Shown piece after piece: positions 53,982 through 63,785 of a stretch of DNA of 64,000 nucleotides. The translations under genes were made by a program, and so were the position numbers. Where the stretch lies: the NCBI GenBank assembly GCA_018066805.1, contig JAGPVX010000036.1, forward strand, positions 1 to 64,000. The letters run 5' to 3'. Source of the stretch: Paraperlucidibaca sp. GTDB taxonomy: Bacteria > Pseudomonadota > Gammaproteobacteria > Pseudomonadales > Moraxellaceae. A model generated the notes under the pieces. It was not told the DNA's origin. It ran no database searches and saw only the letters and a program-made list of their open reading frames with translations. Each line of letters starts with the position of its first letter. Positions within the stretch are counted from its first letter, which is position 1.

Positions 53982-54723
53982 CCAAATGGCGCATCATCGC
54001 AACTAAGACAACGTGCAAGTTTTCCGCGATGGTGTCGATGGGCTCTTGAAAGCCATTGATCATCCAGCGCGAAACCACGGTAATCACCGAGCCCAGCATC
54101 GCCACCGATAAAATGTCGGGCTGCAAAGGTGCCGGCAAGGCTTTCGCGTCAAGCAGTGGAGCCACCATAAGCTGCATGAGCTGGGCAAAGTCTTCGACGC
54201 TTTTGCGGTAGCGCTGATCGACACGCTCGCTCACTCCTAGCACCTCAACAAATAATAGCTGAGCCATCCGTGGGTCATCACGCATGATGCTAAGAAACGC
54301 CACCAAGGTAGCGTAGGCCATGGCAGAGACATCGCGCGGTGCATCCATCACGGCTGCCAATACGCGCTCGCGTACACGCTGATTGGTGTAGTCGTAGACC
54401 ACGCAAAGCAAGTCTTCACTATTGGAGAATGATTCGTAAAAATAGCGCTCAGTCAGCCCTGCTTCAGCACAAATACTGCGCACCGTGGAGCTGTGATAAC
54501 CACGCGAACCAAACACGGTCAGCCCTGCCTCGACAAAGCGTTGGCGGCGCTCAGCTTGTCGCGCCTCTTCACTGACGCCGCGATAGCGTCTGCCGCGATC
54601 GGCTGATGGCTTTTTCTCGGCAGCTTTCTTCGCAGCAGGATTTTTAGCAGCAGCGGTTTTCGCGGAAGAGGCCTTCACTTCGGCGGCCTGCTTGCTTGGT
54701 TTTTTCGGCGACTCATCTATCAT
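53941..54723 (-). CDS. TetR/AcrR-family regulator with Lys/Ala-rich N-terminal tail
   Basis: 260 residues. The HTH is RQRFVEAGLTVFGSRGYHSS..VRSICAEAGLTERYFYESF, near residues 58-100. Before it is a tail of about 45 residues rich in Lys, Ala and Pro (KTAAAKNPAAKKAAEKK), like histone-H1-type tails of bacterial DNA-binding proteins. The C-terminal ligand domain ends in [14 protein letters not shown]. It lies 12 bases after the DUF697-like gene. Target unknown; the desaturase operon is one candidate. Confidence 0.9.
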   Translation of the reverse strand: MIDESPKKPSKQAAEVKASSAKTAAAKNPAAKKAAEKKPSADRGRRYRGVSEEARQAERRQRFVEAGLTVFGSRGYHSSTVRSICAEAGLTERYFYESFSNSEDLLCVVYDYTNQRVRERVLAAVMDAPRDVSAMAYATLVAFLSIMRDDPRMAQLLFVEVLGVSERVDQRYRKSVEDFAQLMQLMVAPLLDAKALPAPLQPDILSVAMLGSVITVVSRWMINGFQEPIDTIAENLHVVLVAMMRHLVILADAPDASASK

Positions 54724-54735
54724 GCTATTTCCAGG

Positions 54736-55227
54736 TTAGCGCTTCGCTTTCGGACTATGGCCATTAGCCGTTAGCGCAACTTCGTAGCAATCATCAACAT
54801 GGCTCATGGCCAACTTGCGCATGATCCAATAACCCAAAGTTGCGGCGACAATTTGCCCACCTAACGGAATAAATTTCGTCACTTGCTTCGCCACAATGCG
54901 CGTACCCATGCCTTGCAGGCTGCGACGAATCAGCTCGCGGGTAACGACCATACCAATCAACTCGCTGCCGCGCTCAGCGCGCCGCTTCCATACTTGAATG
55001 CGCGTCTCATCTGACATCTGCGCAATTTGTTCAGGCTCAAGGCCGAAGCGCTGATTGATCTCAGGCACAACTTTAATCAACACGCCGACATCAAATACCA
55101 CATCAAATAAAGGCACTGGCACAATGGCTGCGCCGGCAGAGACCCACGCTATGCGACGCACTTTGCGCTGACAGTCTTTTTTAATTTGGGCCAGCTCGGC
55201 CTCGGTAAATGGCTTGGTTACGGACAC
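54736..55227 (-). CDS. DUF697-like small membrane-associated protein
   Basis: 163 residues; hydrophobic hairpin segments (AWVSAGAAIVPVPLFDVVFD and FIPLGGQIVAATLGYWIMRK) with a helical middle (GLEPEQIAQMSDETRIQVW). The pattern resembles DUF697/YcjF C-terminal domains but without a GTPase. Function unknown. It is the first gene of a two-gene operon with the TetR gene. The upstream 128-base gap also holds the Zur box for the divergent receptor gene. Confidence 0.7.
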   Translation of the reverse strand: MSVTKPFTEAELAQIKKDCQRKVRRIAWVSAGAAIVPVPLFDVVFDVGVLIKVVPEINQRFGLEPEQIAQMSDETRIQVWKRRAERGSELIGMVVTRELIRRSLQGMGTRIVAKQVTKFIPLGGQIVAATLGYWIMRKLAMSHVDDCYEVALTANGHSPKAKR

Positions 55228-55308
55228 AGATGCACCCCTTAATCATCGATGCCGCATCATAACGCAGTCGATGATGCCTGCCGAATAGTCTTAGGGCTTG
55301 CACTAAAA

Positions 55309-55325
55309 ATGTTATGGTATAACAT
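55309..55325. promoter_or_regulatory. Zur (zinc uptake regulator) operator
   Basis: ATGTTAT-GGT-ATAACAT is a perfect dyad with a three-base spacer. Its core TGTTAT-N3-ATAACA matches the proteobacterial Zur box. It lies 31 bases before the start of the ZnuD-like receptor gene and overlaps the probable promoter (TTGCAC at 55298-55303, TAACAT at 55320-55325). Zinc-dependent repression is inferred from site plus gene. Confidence 0.8.
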
Positions 55326-55355
55326 ATCGGCCATCAGCCACCGGAGATATGTTTA

Positions 55356-57395
55356 ATGCGCGCCCGCCTTTATCGCTCTACACCTTTAAGTCTTTTTGCC
55401 CTTACTGCATTAGCTAGCGGCATGAGTTTGGCCAACACCCCAGAAGCCAAGCCATTACTCGAAATAACCATTAGCGCCAGCCCTTTAGGCCGCACTGCCG
55501 ATGAGTTAGTACAGCCTATTGCAGTTTTGAGCGGTGAAGACTTGGCCAGTAAGAAGCGCGCAAGCATTGGCGAAACTTTAGCAAATGAGCCCGGCATTAG
55601 CACCGGCGACTTTGGCGCTGGGGCATCACGTCCGGTCATTCGCGGACAATCTGGTCCACGCGTCGATGTGCTCGCCAACGGCATTAGCGCCATGGATGTG
55701 TCGGCGCTCAGCCCCGATCATGCGGTCACCATCAACCCCTTAATCGCGCGCCAAATCGAAATTATTAAAGGCCCCGCGAGCCTGCTTTACGGCAGCAGCG
55801 CCTCTGGCGGCGTGGTCAATGTCACCGACTCGCGCCTTGCCACCGAGGTAACCGAAGGCTTTTCAGGATCGCTAGAGGCGAGCCAAGGCTCCAACGCACG
55901 CAACGCTCTAGGCGCGGCCGACATCAACTATGGCCAAGGCAATCACCAATGGCATATCGACGGAACCCGTAGCCGCAGCGAAAACTACGCCATTCCAGGC
56001 AATGCGGCTGTGGATGGCAGCAGTCCGAGCCAAGGCCGCCTCGCCAATAGCGCCAACGACCTCGATAACGGCGCACTCGGCTATAGCTATATCAGCGATG
56101 CAGGCAATGCCTTTGGCTTCTCCGCCAGCCAATACGACCAACGTTATGGCCTGCCGGTGGAGGATGAAGCATTTATCGTTATGCGCCAGCGCCGCTACGA
56201 CGCACAGGCGCTGCTTCGTGACCCTATTTCAGCATTGGAGTCTCTACGCTTCAAGATCAGCGACTCGCGCTATGGCCACACCGAGTTTGAAGATGCCGCC
56301 ACTGCCGGCACACGCTTCACCAATAATGAAACGCAGGCACGCATTGAAGCTGTGCATCAGCCTATTGCCGGCTTTCGTGGCGTGGTCGGTGTGCAATTAG
56401 GTCAACGCGAATTTGCCGCCATTGGCGATGAGGCTTATGTGCCGGCAACCAAAAGCCAGCAGGCTGGACTTTTTGTGCTGGAAGAGCGCCGCTTTGGCCG
56501 CAATAAAATTGAGTTAGGTGCGCGGGTGGAAAGCGTACGAATGGACCCAGAAGGAGCCGTTGCTCGTGACTTTACGCCGGTCAGTGCATCGTTAGGCAAT
56601 CTTTATGACATCAGCGAAAACAGCCACTTACGTATCACGCTAACGCATGCTGAACGTGCACCGGCCATTGAGGAGTTGTATGCCCAAGGCCCTCACGTCG
56701 CCACTGGAACCTTCGAAGTTGGCGGCGCTCAGCTGCGCTTAGAACAGAGTCAAGATTTGGAGATTGGCTTTGATCATCACCAAGGCCGCTTTGGCTTCGA
56801 GGCCAGTGTGTTTCATAAACAGGCACGTAATTATATTTATGCCAGTGAAGTCGACGATGGCCTCGGCAATCCAACACGAGTTGAAGACGATGGCACTGTC
56901 AATGCTGCCGGCGAGTTCTTGTTAATCAACTATCGTCAAAATCGCGCTCGCTTCAGCGGCTACGAACTCGCCGCCAACTATGCGCTTTTAAATGAAACCG
57001 ACGGCCCCGTACAGCTGAGCATTCGCGGCTTTACCGATGCCGTGCGTGGCACCATCGAAACTTCGACTGGCGATGCTCCTGCGCCACGTCTAACTCCGGC
57101 ACGCTATGGCCTGAGCTTGCATGGCCACTTTAAAGCCACCAGCGCCAACATCAGCTATGTTCAGGCCATGGATCAAGATCGCCCAGGTCGCCTCGACACA
57201 CAAACTGCCGGCTATGGCCTGCTAAATGCCGATGTCAGCGTAGTGCTGCACCGTCATGGCAGCAGCGAGGCCAGTGTTTTCGTGCAAGGCACTAACTTGC
57301 TCGATGATGATATTCGCCGCGCCACATCGTTCATTAAGGATGCCGTGCCAGCGCCAGGGCGTGGCGGCGTCGTAGGCTTGCGATATAAGTTTTAG
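55356..57395 (+). CDS. znuD: TonB-dependent zinc receptor, ZnuD-like
   Basis: 679 residues, with GGAG 9 bases before the ATG. A signal peptide ends near SLANT. The plug domain carries GETLANEPGISTGDFGAGAS, RPVIRGQSGPRVDVL, ALSPDHAVTINPL and GPASLLYGSSASGGVVNV, which closely follow ZnuD-type receptors; a 22-strand beta barrel follows, ending in LRYKF with terminal Phe. ZnuD imports zinc (and in some species haem) through the outer membrane with TonB energy. The Zur box upstream supports zinc. No His-rich loop as long as in some ZnuD proteins was noticed. Confidence 0.9.
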   Translation: MRARLYRSTPLSLFALTALASGMSLANTPEAKPLLEITISASPLGRTADELVQPIAVLSGEDLASKKRASIGETLANEPGISTGDFGAGASRPVIRGQSGPRVDVLANGISAMDVSALSPDHAVTINPLIARQIEIIKGPASLLYGSSASGGVVNVTDSRLATEVTEGFSGSLEASQGSNARNALGAADINYGQGNHQWHIDGTRSRSENYAIPGNAAVDGSSPSQGRLANSANDLDNGALGYSYISDAGNAFGFSASQYDQRYGLPVEDEAFIVMRQRRYDAQALLRDPISALESLRFKISDSRYGHTEFEDAATAGTRFTNNETQARIEAVHQPIAGFRGVVGVQLGQREFAAIGDEAYVPATKSQQAGLFVLEERRFGRNKIELGARVESVRMDPEGAVARDFTPVSASLGNLYDISENSHLRITLTHAERAPAIEELYAQGPHVATGTFEVGGAQLRLEQSQDLEIGFDHHQGRFGFEASVFHKQARNYIYASEVDDGLGNPTRVEDDGTVNAAGEFLLINYRQNRARFSGYELAANYALLNETDGPVQLSIRGFTDAVRGTIETSTGDAPAPRLTPARYGLSLHGHFKATSANISYVQAMDQDRPGRLDTQTAGYGLLNADVSVVLHRHGSSEASVFVQGTNLLDDDIRRATSFIKDAVPAPGRGGVVGLRYKF

Positions 57396-57449
57396 CCGTG
57401 GCATGGTTAAATAGCGCATTCAATTTTGTGCGAAAAACGGAGAGCCGCG

Positions 57450-57701
57450 ATGACGGACGCAACGCAAGCAAAGCCTGTCGATTTTGAGCGCGCGCTCGCC
57501 GAACTAGAGTCGCAAGTGCAGCGCTTAGAAGGCGGCGACTTGCCATTGGAAGATGCACTAAAAGCCTTCGAAGAAGGCGTGCGCCTCACCCGCCAATGCC
57601 AGCAATCGCTAGATGCCGCCGAGCAAAAAGTGCAGCTGCTACTCGCCAAGCGCGATGGCAGCCTCGACACCGAGGCATTCACACCGCGCGACGATAGCTA
57701 A
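57450..57701 (+). CDS. xseB: Exodeoxyribonuclease VII small subunit
   Basis: 83 residues from the ATG at 57450 with GGAG upstream. [20 protein letters not shown] and [20 protein letters not shown] are the XseB signature. It binds the large subunit XseA, which is not in the window. It is first in the conserved xseB-ispA-dxs set, 5 bases before ispA. Confidence 0.95.
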   Translation: MTDATQAKPVDFERALAELESQVQRLEGGDLPLEDALKAFEEGVRLTRQCQQSLDAAEQKVQLLLAKRDGSLDTEAFTPRDDS

Positions 57702-57706
57702 GCACA

Positions 57707-58660
57707 ATGCCCATCGCATCTGAGGCCGCTACATCGTTAGCGGCCGCTTCGCTGCCAGAGCTTTTAGTTCAGGCGCAGACTCGCTTTATACCTCTGCTGC
57801 AGGGCTTTCTCGCTCGCCATCAGGGCCATGATGAGCGGCTTAACGCCGCCATCGACTACGCCATGGCCAATGGCGGCAAGCGCGTGCGACCAGCTTTAGC
57901 TTGGGGCGCGTGCTTAAGCGTCGGCGGCAGCTGGCAGGCCGCTGAATCGGCGGCATTATCCGTCGAGTGCATTCATGGCTACTCACTAGTGCACGACGAC
58001 TTACCCTGCATGGATGACGATAATCTGCGCCGTGGCCAGCCCACCTGCCATCGCCAGTTCGATGAGGCCACAGCACTTTTAGCCGGCGATGCGCTGCAAG
58101 CTCTGGCCTTTTGCGCACTAAGCGACGGGCTAGTTGATGCGCCGAAGGCAGACGCGGCACGCGTATCCTCAAGCGCACACGCACTAATCGCCGCCGAGCA
58201 AACGCGCGCACTGGCTCAGGCCGCACGCGACATGGTTTATGGCCAACGCCTCGACCTCGCCGCCGAAGGCCAAAGCATCACCGTCGATGCCCTCAGCCAA
58301 ATTCATCGCTACAAGACCGGCGCTCTGATTCGCGCCGCCGTGCGTTTAGGCGCGCTTGCTGGCAACGCCAGCGAGGCTCAACTCGCAGCACTTGATCATT
58401 ACGCCGATGCTTTAGGTCTAGCCTTCCAAGTCCACGATGACGTGCTTGATGTCATCGGCGACACCGCCACGCTTGGCAAGCAATCTGGCGCCGACGCCGC
58501 ACATGCGAAAGCCACCTACCCTGCACTACTGGGCTTAGGAGCAGCGCAAGCTTTAGCGCGCCAACTCACCGATGATGCCTTGGCCGCACTCGCGCCATTG
58601 GGCGAGCCCGCAGAACCATTACGCACGCTGGCAAACTACTTACTCGCGCGCGATCACTGA
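57707..58660 (+). CDS. ispA: Geranyl/farnesyl diphosphate synthase
   Basis: 317 residues. The first Asp-rich motif is [16 protein letters not shown], the second is [26 protein letters not shown] holds the early Lys-Arg substrate residues. It condenses isopentenyl and dimethylallyl diphosphates to farnesyl diphosphate for quinones and undecaprenol. Followed by dxs after 41 bases, in which TATAAT at 58669-58674 may add a promoter for dxs. Confidence 0.95.
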   Translation: MPIASEAATSLAAASLPELLVQAQTRFIPLLQGFLARHQGHDERLNAAIDYAMANGGKRVRPALAWGACLSVGGSWQAAESAALSVECIHGYSLVHDDLPCMDDDNLRRGQPTCHRQFDEATALLAGDALQALAFCALSDGLVDAPKADAARVSSSAHALIAAEQTRALAQAARDMVYGQRLDLAAEGQSITVDALSQIHRYKTGALIRAAVRLGALAGNASEAQLAALDHYADALGLAFQVHDDVLDVIGDTATLGKQSGADAAHAKATYPALLGLGAAQALARQLTDDALAALAPLGEPAEPLRTLANYLLARDH

Positions 58661-58701
58661 CGAATGGGTATAATTCGCCCATCTGCTCAGGAAGGCCTCT
58701 G

Positions 58702-60693
58702 ATGTTCCACGAAATTCCGCTGAATCGACCGCTTACGCCCCTGCTCGACCAAGTGCCGACGCCGGATAAACTGCGTGAGTTGCCGGTCGACGCGCTGCCT
58801 GAACTGGCCCGCGAATTACGCGAGTTTATGCTCTGGAGCACGGGTCAAACAGGCGGTCACTTTGGTGCCGGCCTCGGCGTTATTGAGCTCACCATTGCCC
58901 TGCATTATGTCTACAACACGCCTCAGGACAGAGTTGTCTGGGACGTTGGCCATCAGACCTATCCGCACAAAATTTTAACTGGTCGCAAAGAGCAAATGCT
59001 CACCATGCGCCAGCAAGATGGCCTCGCCGCGTTTCCACGCCGCGAAGAATCGCCTTACGACACCTTTGGCGTTGGCCACTCGTCAACATCGATTTCTGCC
59101 GCACTGGGTATGGCACGTGCCGCCGAGCTCACTGGCAGTGAGCGTAAAGTGGTTGCCGTTATTGGCGATGGCGCAATGACGGCGGGCATGGCCTTCGAAG
59201 CGCTAAATGACGCTGCACATCAAAATGCCAATATGCTGGTGATTTTGAACGACAACCAAATGTCGATTTCAAATGCAGTCGGCGGCCTGTCGAATTATTT
59301 CTCGCGTATTTGGGCAAGCAAAAGCTATATCGCGCTACGTGAAGGCGGCAAGCGCGTGCTGCAATCGATGCCTACCGCGATGAACTTTGTTCGTCGCACC
59401 GAAGAACAAATGAAGACCATGGTCACCGATGCGCCCGGCGCCTTGTTTGAGTCCATCGGCTTTAACTATGTTGGCCCGATTGATGGTCATAATCTCGACG
59501 AGCTAATCGAGACCATCGCCAATTTAAGCGAGGCGAAAGGGCCGCAGCTGCTGCATGTGTTTACCACCAAAGGTAAAGGTTTTGCGCCGGCCGAAGCTGA
59601 CCCAATTAGCTATCACGCGATTAGCAAAATTGCGCCAGTGACCGAGCGTGCAGCAGAGCCCACTGCTAAGGCGAAGAAAACAGCGGCTAGTTCTATTGAT
59701 GCCACAGCCAGCGCCGCTCATGTAGTTGCGGCTGTCGCGCCGAAGCCGAAAAAATACTCCGATGTTTTCGGCGACTGGCTTTGCGCAGCTGCCGCGAAAG
59801 ACTTGCGCTTGGTCGGCATCACGCCAGCCATGTGCGAAGGCTCAGGCATGGTGAGTTTTGCCGCACAATATCCCGAGCGCTATCACGACGTGGCGATTGC
59901 CGAGCAGCACGCAGTAACCTTTGCCGCCGGCCTCGCCTGCGAAGGTTTGAAACCCGTTGTCGCCATCTACTCGACGTTTCTACAACGCGGCTATGACCAG
60001 CTCATTCACGACGTTGCCCTGCAAAATCTCGATGTCACTTTTGCCATCGATCGTGCCGGCTTAGTTGGCGAAGATGGTCCGACGCATGCCGGCGCCTACG
60101 ACCTTGCCTTCCTGCGCTGCATCCCCAATATGATCATCGCCGCGCCCAGCGATGAAGCCGAATGCCACGCCCTGCTCGAAGCCGCGTGGCAACACCAAGG
60201 CCCATCGGCGGTGCGCTATCCGCGCGGTACCGGCACTGGCGCAGCTATCAACGCAAGCGCTGAGCTGCCAGCCATTGGCCGCGCACGCACGCTACGTCGT
60301 GGCGTTGAAGTTGCCATCCTAAACTTCGGCTCGCGCCTAGAAGCCGTGGCACAGGCCGCCGATGAGCTAAAAAAACTAGGTCTAGCAACGCCCACCATCG
60401 TTGATATGCGCTGGGTAAAACCGCTAGATGAAGCCTGCTTAGTCGAACTTGCCAACAGCCACAGCCTATTGGTCAGCGTTGAAGAGCACGCGGTGATGGG
60501 CGGAGCCGGCTCAGCTGTCGGCGAGTGGCTGCACGCCAATGGCTACCACTGCGGCCTACTCACCATCGGCATTCGCGACGCCTATATCGAACACGCCTCG
60601 CCTGTGCAAATGCATGCCGCCTGCGGTCTCGATCGCGATGGCATTGTGCGCGCCATCGGCGAACGCCTTGCTCGCACGCAGCTCGGCCACTAA
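58702..60693 (+). CDS. dxs: 1-deoxy-D-xylulose-5-phosphate synthase
   Basis: 663 residues, longer than the usual ~620. Thiamine-diphosphate motif [41 protein letters not shown] supplies the catalytic His; [15 protein letters not shown] and [14 protein letters not shown] mark the transketolase pyrimidine domain. It makes DXP from pyruvate and glyceraldehyde 3-phosphate, the first step of the MEP isoprenoid pathway. A Lys/Ala-rich insertion of about 25-30 residues (near 315-345) lengthens the linker between domains I and II. Confidence 0.96.
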   Translation: MFHEIPLNRPLTPLLDQVPTPDKLRELPVDALPELARELREFMLWSTGQTGGHFGAGLGVIELTIALHYVYNTPQDRVVWDVGHQTYPHKILTGRKEQMLTMRQQDGLAAFPRREESPYDTFGVGHSSTSISAALGMARAAELTGSERKVVAVIGDGAMTAGMAFEALNDAAHQNANMLVILNDNQMSISNAVGGLSNYFSRIWASKSYIALREGGKRVLQSMPTAMNFVRRTEEQMKTMVTDAPGALFESIGFNYVGPIDGHNLDELIETIANLSEAKGPQLLHVFTTKGKGFAPAEADPISYHAISKIAPVTERAAEPTAKAKKTAASSIDATASAAHVVAAVAPKPKKYSDVFGDWLCAAAAKDLRLVGITPAMCEGSGMVSFAAQYPERYHDVAIAEQHAVTFAAGLACEGLKPVVAIYSTFLQRGYDQLIHDVALQNLDVTFAIDRAGLVGEDGPTHAGAYDLAFLRCIPNMIIAAPSDEAECHALLEAAWQHQGPSAVRYPRGTGTGAAINASAELPAIGRARTLRRGVEVAILNFGSRLEAVAQAADELKKLGLATPTIVDMRWVKPLDEACLVELANSHSLLVSVEEHAVMGGAGSAVGEWLHANGYHCGLLTIGIRDAYIEHASPVQMHAACGLDRDGIVRAIGERLARTQLGH

Positions 60694-60730
60694 AAACTGT
60701 CACTGGGCGCAAGCCACTTGACCCCGCCTT

Positions 60731-60770
60731 CGACTTAGGCCATGACTCGATAACCATAGTCGCTAAGTCG
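60731..60770. repeat. Hairpin between dxs and the CBS-domain gene
   Basis: CGACTTAG (60731-60738) and CTAAGTCG (60763-60770) pair perfectly; an inner GACT/AGTC pair (60744-60747, 60758-60761) extends the structure. No T run follows. It may end the xseB-ispA-dxs transcript. Only 11 bases separate it from the next start codon. Confidence 0.5.
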
Positions 60771-60780
60771 AGGTCGCTAG

Positions 60781-61209
60781 ATGCTGCATGATATCCGTGT
60801 CGACCATTACATGGCTAAACAGCCCATCGTGCTCAGCCCTGAAGTGAGCATCGATGCCGCCATCAAAACCCTGCTGCAGCACAAAATATCTGGCGCGCCC
60901 GTGGTTCAAAATGGCGAACTAATTGGTATGTTTTCTGAGGCTGACTGCCTGGGCGACCTTTTGCAGTCGGGTTATTACGACATGAGCTCAGGCTTAGTGC
61001 GCGATGTCATGAGTATTGGCATCGACTCCATTCATCCTAGCCAAAGTATTTTAGACGCTGCTGATTTGTTTCAGAAACGTGGGCGCCGACGCTTGCCTGT
61101 AGTTGATGACTTGGGCGTGGTGGTCGGTCAGATTAGTCGCCGCGATGTGCTGCGCGCACTCCATGATCTTGCGCAAAAACGAGACCCTGCTAGCGCAGTG
61201 GCTACTTAA
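60781..61209 (+). CDS. Two-CBS-domain protein
   Basis: 142 residues made of two CBS motifs: YMAKQPIVLSPEVSIDAAIK..ISGAPVVQNGELIGMFSEAD and VRDVMSIGIDSIHPSQSILDAADLF..RRLPVVDDLGVVVGQISRRDVL. Such proteins bind adenine nucleotides and sense energy state, usually acting on a partner enzyme. No partner is evident; neighbours are dxs and trpS (opposite strand). The hairpin just upstream suggests separate expression. Confidence 0.9.
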   Translation: MLHDIRVDHYMAKQPIVLSPEVSIDAAIKTLLQHKISGAPVVQNGELIGMFSEADCLGDLLQSGYYDMSSGLVRDVMSIGIDSIHPSQSILDAADLFQKRGRRRLPVVDDLGVVVGQISRRDVLRALHDLAQKRDPASAVAT

Positions 61210-61231
61210 CTAGCCACTGCCGCCTGGGCAG

Positions 61232-62563
61232 TTAATCTTCTAAAGCGCGCAGTTCGGCTAAGGCGATAACCGCAGCATCAGCCAGCTCCGCTTCGCACTC
61301 AGCCACCAATACGCCAGCCTGCCACAGCGCACAAGCAGACTCGCTGCTCTGCCATTCATCACTGCCTTGAATCATGGCTTTCGCCGCTAGACCGGCACTT
61401 TTGCCATCGGCAAAGGCGATGCTGGTTAGCAGCACATCGCCGGCGGCATTGCGCAGACGGAAACGGAACTGACCATCACTATCGCGAGCACTAACCACGC
61501 GCGCAGCATTCGTCGTTTTTTTCACTTTCGCTGTGCTGTTAGCCGCTTTGCTACGAAAGCTTTGCAAGCCTACTGCTTCGCGTAATTCCGCTAAAAATGG
61601 TTGCGCAATCGCACGCGCTTTAGCCGCGCCTGCTAGCAAGATATCTTCAAGATCATCTGGTCGTTGCAGCAAGGCATTGTAGTGCTCGCGACCCGGCGCT
61701 AGCTCGGCATCGAGCAAGGCAAAGAGCTGTTGCTTGGCATCGCCCCAGCCCATGCCATCGAGCAGGCTCTGGCGGAACTCGGCGCTGGACTCATTGCTGG
61801 CAAAGCCACGATAGATTTGGAATAGATGCGAACTGTCGGCATCCTTGGCCTCACCGGGCAAACGCGAGTCGGTAACGATGCGCGAAATTGCAGCTTTCAA
61901 CTGCTTCGCGGTAGAAAATAGCGGGATGGTGTTGTCGTAGCTTTTCGACATTTTGCGGCCATCAAGACCGGGTAGCGTCGCCACTTGCTCATCAACAACA
62001 GCATCGGGCAGCGTGAAATAGTCGCGACCTTTGCCGAAGACATGGTTAAAGCGTTGGGCGATATCACGCGCCATTTCCACATGCTGAATTTGGTCGCGAC
62101 CGACCGGAACGCGATGGGCATTGAACAGCAAAATATCGGCGGCCATTAGCACAGGATAGCTATACAGACCCATGGTCACGCCGGCATCGGCATCTTGGCC
62201 TGCATCGACATTCGCCGTTACTGCAGCCTTATAGGCGTGCGCACGATTCAACAAGCCTTTGCCAGCAACACAAGTCAGCAGCCAGTTCAGCTCGGTGGTT
62301 TCAGGAATATCTGATTGCCGATAAAACGTGGCGCGCTCAGCATCCAAGCCACAGGCCAACCACGTTGCGGCGATAGACAAGCGCGACTGAGCGATGCGCG
62401 CGGGGTCATCGCATTTGATCAGCGCGTGATAGTCGGCGAGAAAATAAAAGGCATCGACACCGCTCTCGCGGCTAGCGGCAACCGCTGGGCGAATAGCGCC
62501 GGCGTAATTACCCAAATGTGGGATGCCGGTAGTGGTAATGCCGGTGAGAACACGCACGCTCAT
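61232..62563 (-). CDS. trpS: Tryptophanyl-tRNA synthetase, long form
   Basis: 443 residues from the ATG at 62563 with GGAG upstream. Class I motifs: the HIGH-like [12 protein letters not shown] and the KMSKS motif [32 protein letters not shown] fits TrpS. Beyond ~residue 340 is a Lys/Ala linker and a domain of about 80 residues ([29 protein letters not shown]) resembling DUF1508/YegP repeats; short TrpS proteins of ~330 residues lack it. It charges tRNA-Trp. The start overlaps the ribA stop by 4 bases. Confidence 0.95.
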   Translation of the reverse strand: MSVRVLTGITTTGIPHLGNYAGAIRPAVAASRESGVDAFYFLADYHALIKCDDPARIAQSRLSIAATWLACGLDAERATFYRQSDIPETTELNWLLTCVAGKGLLNRAHAYKAAVTANVDAGQDADAGVTMGLYSYPVLMAADILLFNAHRVPVGRDQIQHVEMARDIAQRFNHVFGKGRDYFTLPDAVVDEQVATLPGLDGRKMSKSYDNTIPLFSTAKQLKAAISRIVTDSRLPGEAKDADSSHLFQIYRGFASNESSAEFRQSLLDGMGWGDAKQQLFALLDAELAPGREHYNALLQRPDDLEDILLAGAAKARAIAQPFLAELREAVGLQSFRSKAANSTAKVKKTTNAARVVSARDSDGQFRFRLRNAAGDVLLTSIAFADGKSAGLAAKAMIQGSDEWQSSESACALWQAGVLVAECEAELADAAVIALAELRALED

Positions 62564-63159
62564 GACTTCTCCGGCGCCAGCATATGGCCCATTTTATCGG
62601 TCTTAGTTTGCATATAGCCTTCGTTGTGCGGGTTGCCGCCAACAAACAAAGCCACGCGCTCAATGACATCGATGCCTACAGCACGCAGGCCATCAACCTT
62701 CTTTGGGTTATTAGTTAGCAGGCGCACACGAGTTACGCCTAAATGCCGCAGCATGTCTTCGCACATGGCGTATTCGCGTAAATCAGCGCCAAAACCGAGT
62801 TGCTCATTGGCCTCAACGGTGTCGGCACCAGCATCTTGCAAGGCATAGGCGCGGATTTTATTGACCAGACCAATGCCTCGGCCTTCTTGTCGTAAATACA
62901 AAATAACGCCGCGACCTAACTCACTGATTTGCTGCATGGCGGCATGTAACTGCGGGCCGCAATCGCAACGCAAACTGCCAAAGCTGTCCCCCGTTAAGCA
63001 CTCCGAATGCACGCGCATTAGCACTGGCTCGCCGTCATCAAGCGTGCCCATGCTCAGGGCAATATGCTCTTTGCCAGAGGCGCTATCTTGGAATGCATGA
63101 ATGGAAAACTCGCCAAACTGTGTCGGCAAGCGGGATGCAGCTACAAATTCAAAGGCCAC
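62560..63159 (-). CDS. ribA: GTP cyclohydrolase II
   Basis: 199 residues from a GTG at 63159, chosen because GGAG lies upstream and family members begin close to [17 protein letters not shown] 63177 is an alternative. Zinc ligands are the cysteines of [20 protein letters not shown]; the catalytic region is [19 protein letters not shown]. It opens GTP for riboflavin synthesis. A -10-like TACACT lies about 30 bases upstream, inside the 88-base gap after pgpA; no FMN riboswitch is recognisable there. Confidence 0.93.
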   Translation of the reverse strand: MAFEFVAASRLPTQFGEFSIHAFQDSASGKEHIALSMGTLDDGEPVLMRVHSECLTGDSFGSLRCDCGPQLHAAMQQISELGRGVILYLRQEGRGIGLVNKIRAYALQDAGADTVEANEQLGFGADLREYAMCEDMLRHLGVTRVRLLTNNPKKVDGLRAVGIDVIERVALFVGGNPHNEGYMQTKTDKMGHMLAPEKS

Positions 63160-63247
63160 CAGATCGGCTCCGGTCAACGCAGGGGGTGCAGAGTGTAGCA
63201 AAACTGCGCCCCTCTGCGGCAGACTCGCATGCAGAGAAGTATGCGTG

Positions 63248-63775
63248 TTATTGCACGATACCAAACCAGCCAGCTTCGGCTGCGGGCAAATACGGCAGAA
63301 TGAAATAGAGCACGATAGCGGCCATAGCGCCGGCAATAATATCGTCGAGCATGATGCCAAGGCCGCCATGCACATGGCCATCGGCCCAGCTCACCGGCCA
63401 TGGCTTCCAAATATCGAAGAGGCGAAACAGGCCAAAGCCGAGCAGTACGGCAATAACGTGGTGGGTGTCCCAGTTCAGCAGTGGCACCACGGGGATTAGC
63501 GCAATCCATTGGCCAACAAACTCATCCCAAACGATGCCTGGATGGTCGTGCACGCCCATATGTTTAGCGGCCTCACCACAAATGGCAACGCCGGCGACAG
63601 CGGCAATAGCCACCCAAATCAGGTACACCGGCAAGGGGAAACTGGCGAATGCGGCAAACCAAACCACGGCGAGCGCAGAGCCAACAGTGCCTGGAGCTTT
63701 CGGACTGCGGCCTGAGCCAAAACCATAGGCTAATAAATCCAGCGCACGCGGTAAGCGTGGCAGCGGCTGTGTCAT
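63248..63775 (-). CDS. pgpA: Phosphatidylglycerophosphatase A
   Basis: 175 residues from the ATG at 63775 (MTQPLPRLP); an earlier ATG at 63817 would overlap thiL by 32 bases and add 14 residues. PgpA motifs are [47 protein letters not shown] and [13 protein letters not shown], with the Asp/Glu residues that bind Mg2+. It removes phosphate from phosphatidylglycerophosphate to make phosphatidylglycerol. Order thiL-pgpA is conserved in gammaproteobacteria. Confidence 0.94.
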   Translation of the reverse strand: MTQPLPRLPRALDLLAYGFGSGRSPKAPGTVGSALAVVWFAAFASFPLPVYLIWVAIAAVAGVAICGEAAKHMGVHDHPGIVWDEFVGQWIALIPVVPLLNWDTHHVIAVLLGFGLFRLFDIWKPWPVSWADGHVHGGLGIMLDDIIAGAMAAIVLYFILPYLPAAEAGWFGIVQ

Positions 63776-63785
63776 GCGCGCGTAC

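Noticed and set aside
63160..63247. FMN riboswitch upstream of ribA
   Set aside because: The gap is only 88 bases and shows no conserved RFN-type element; only a -10-like hexamer is visible.
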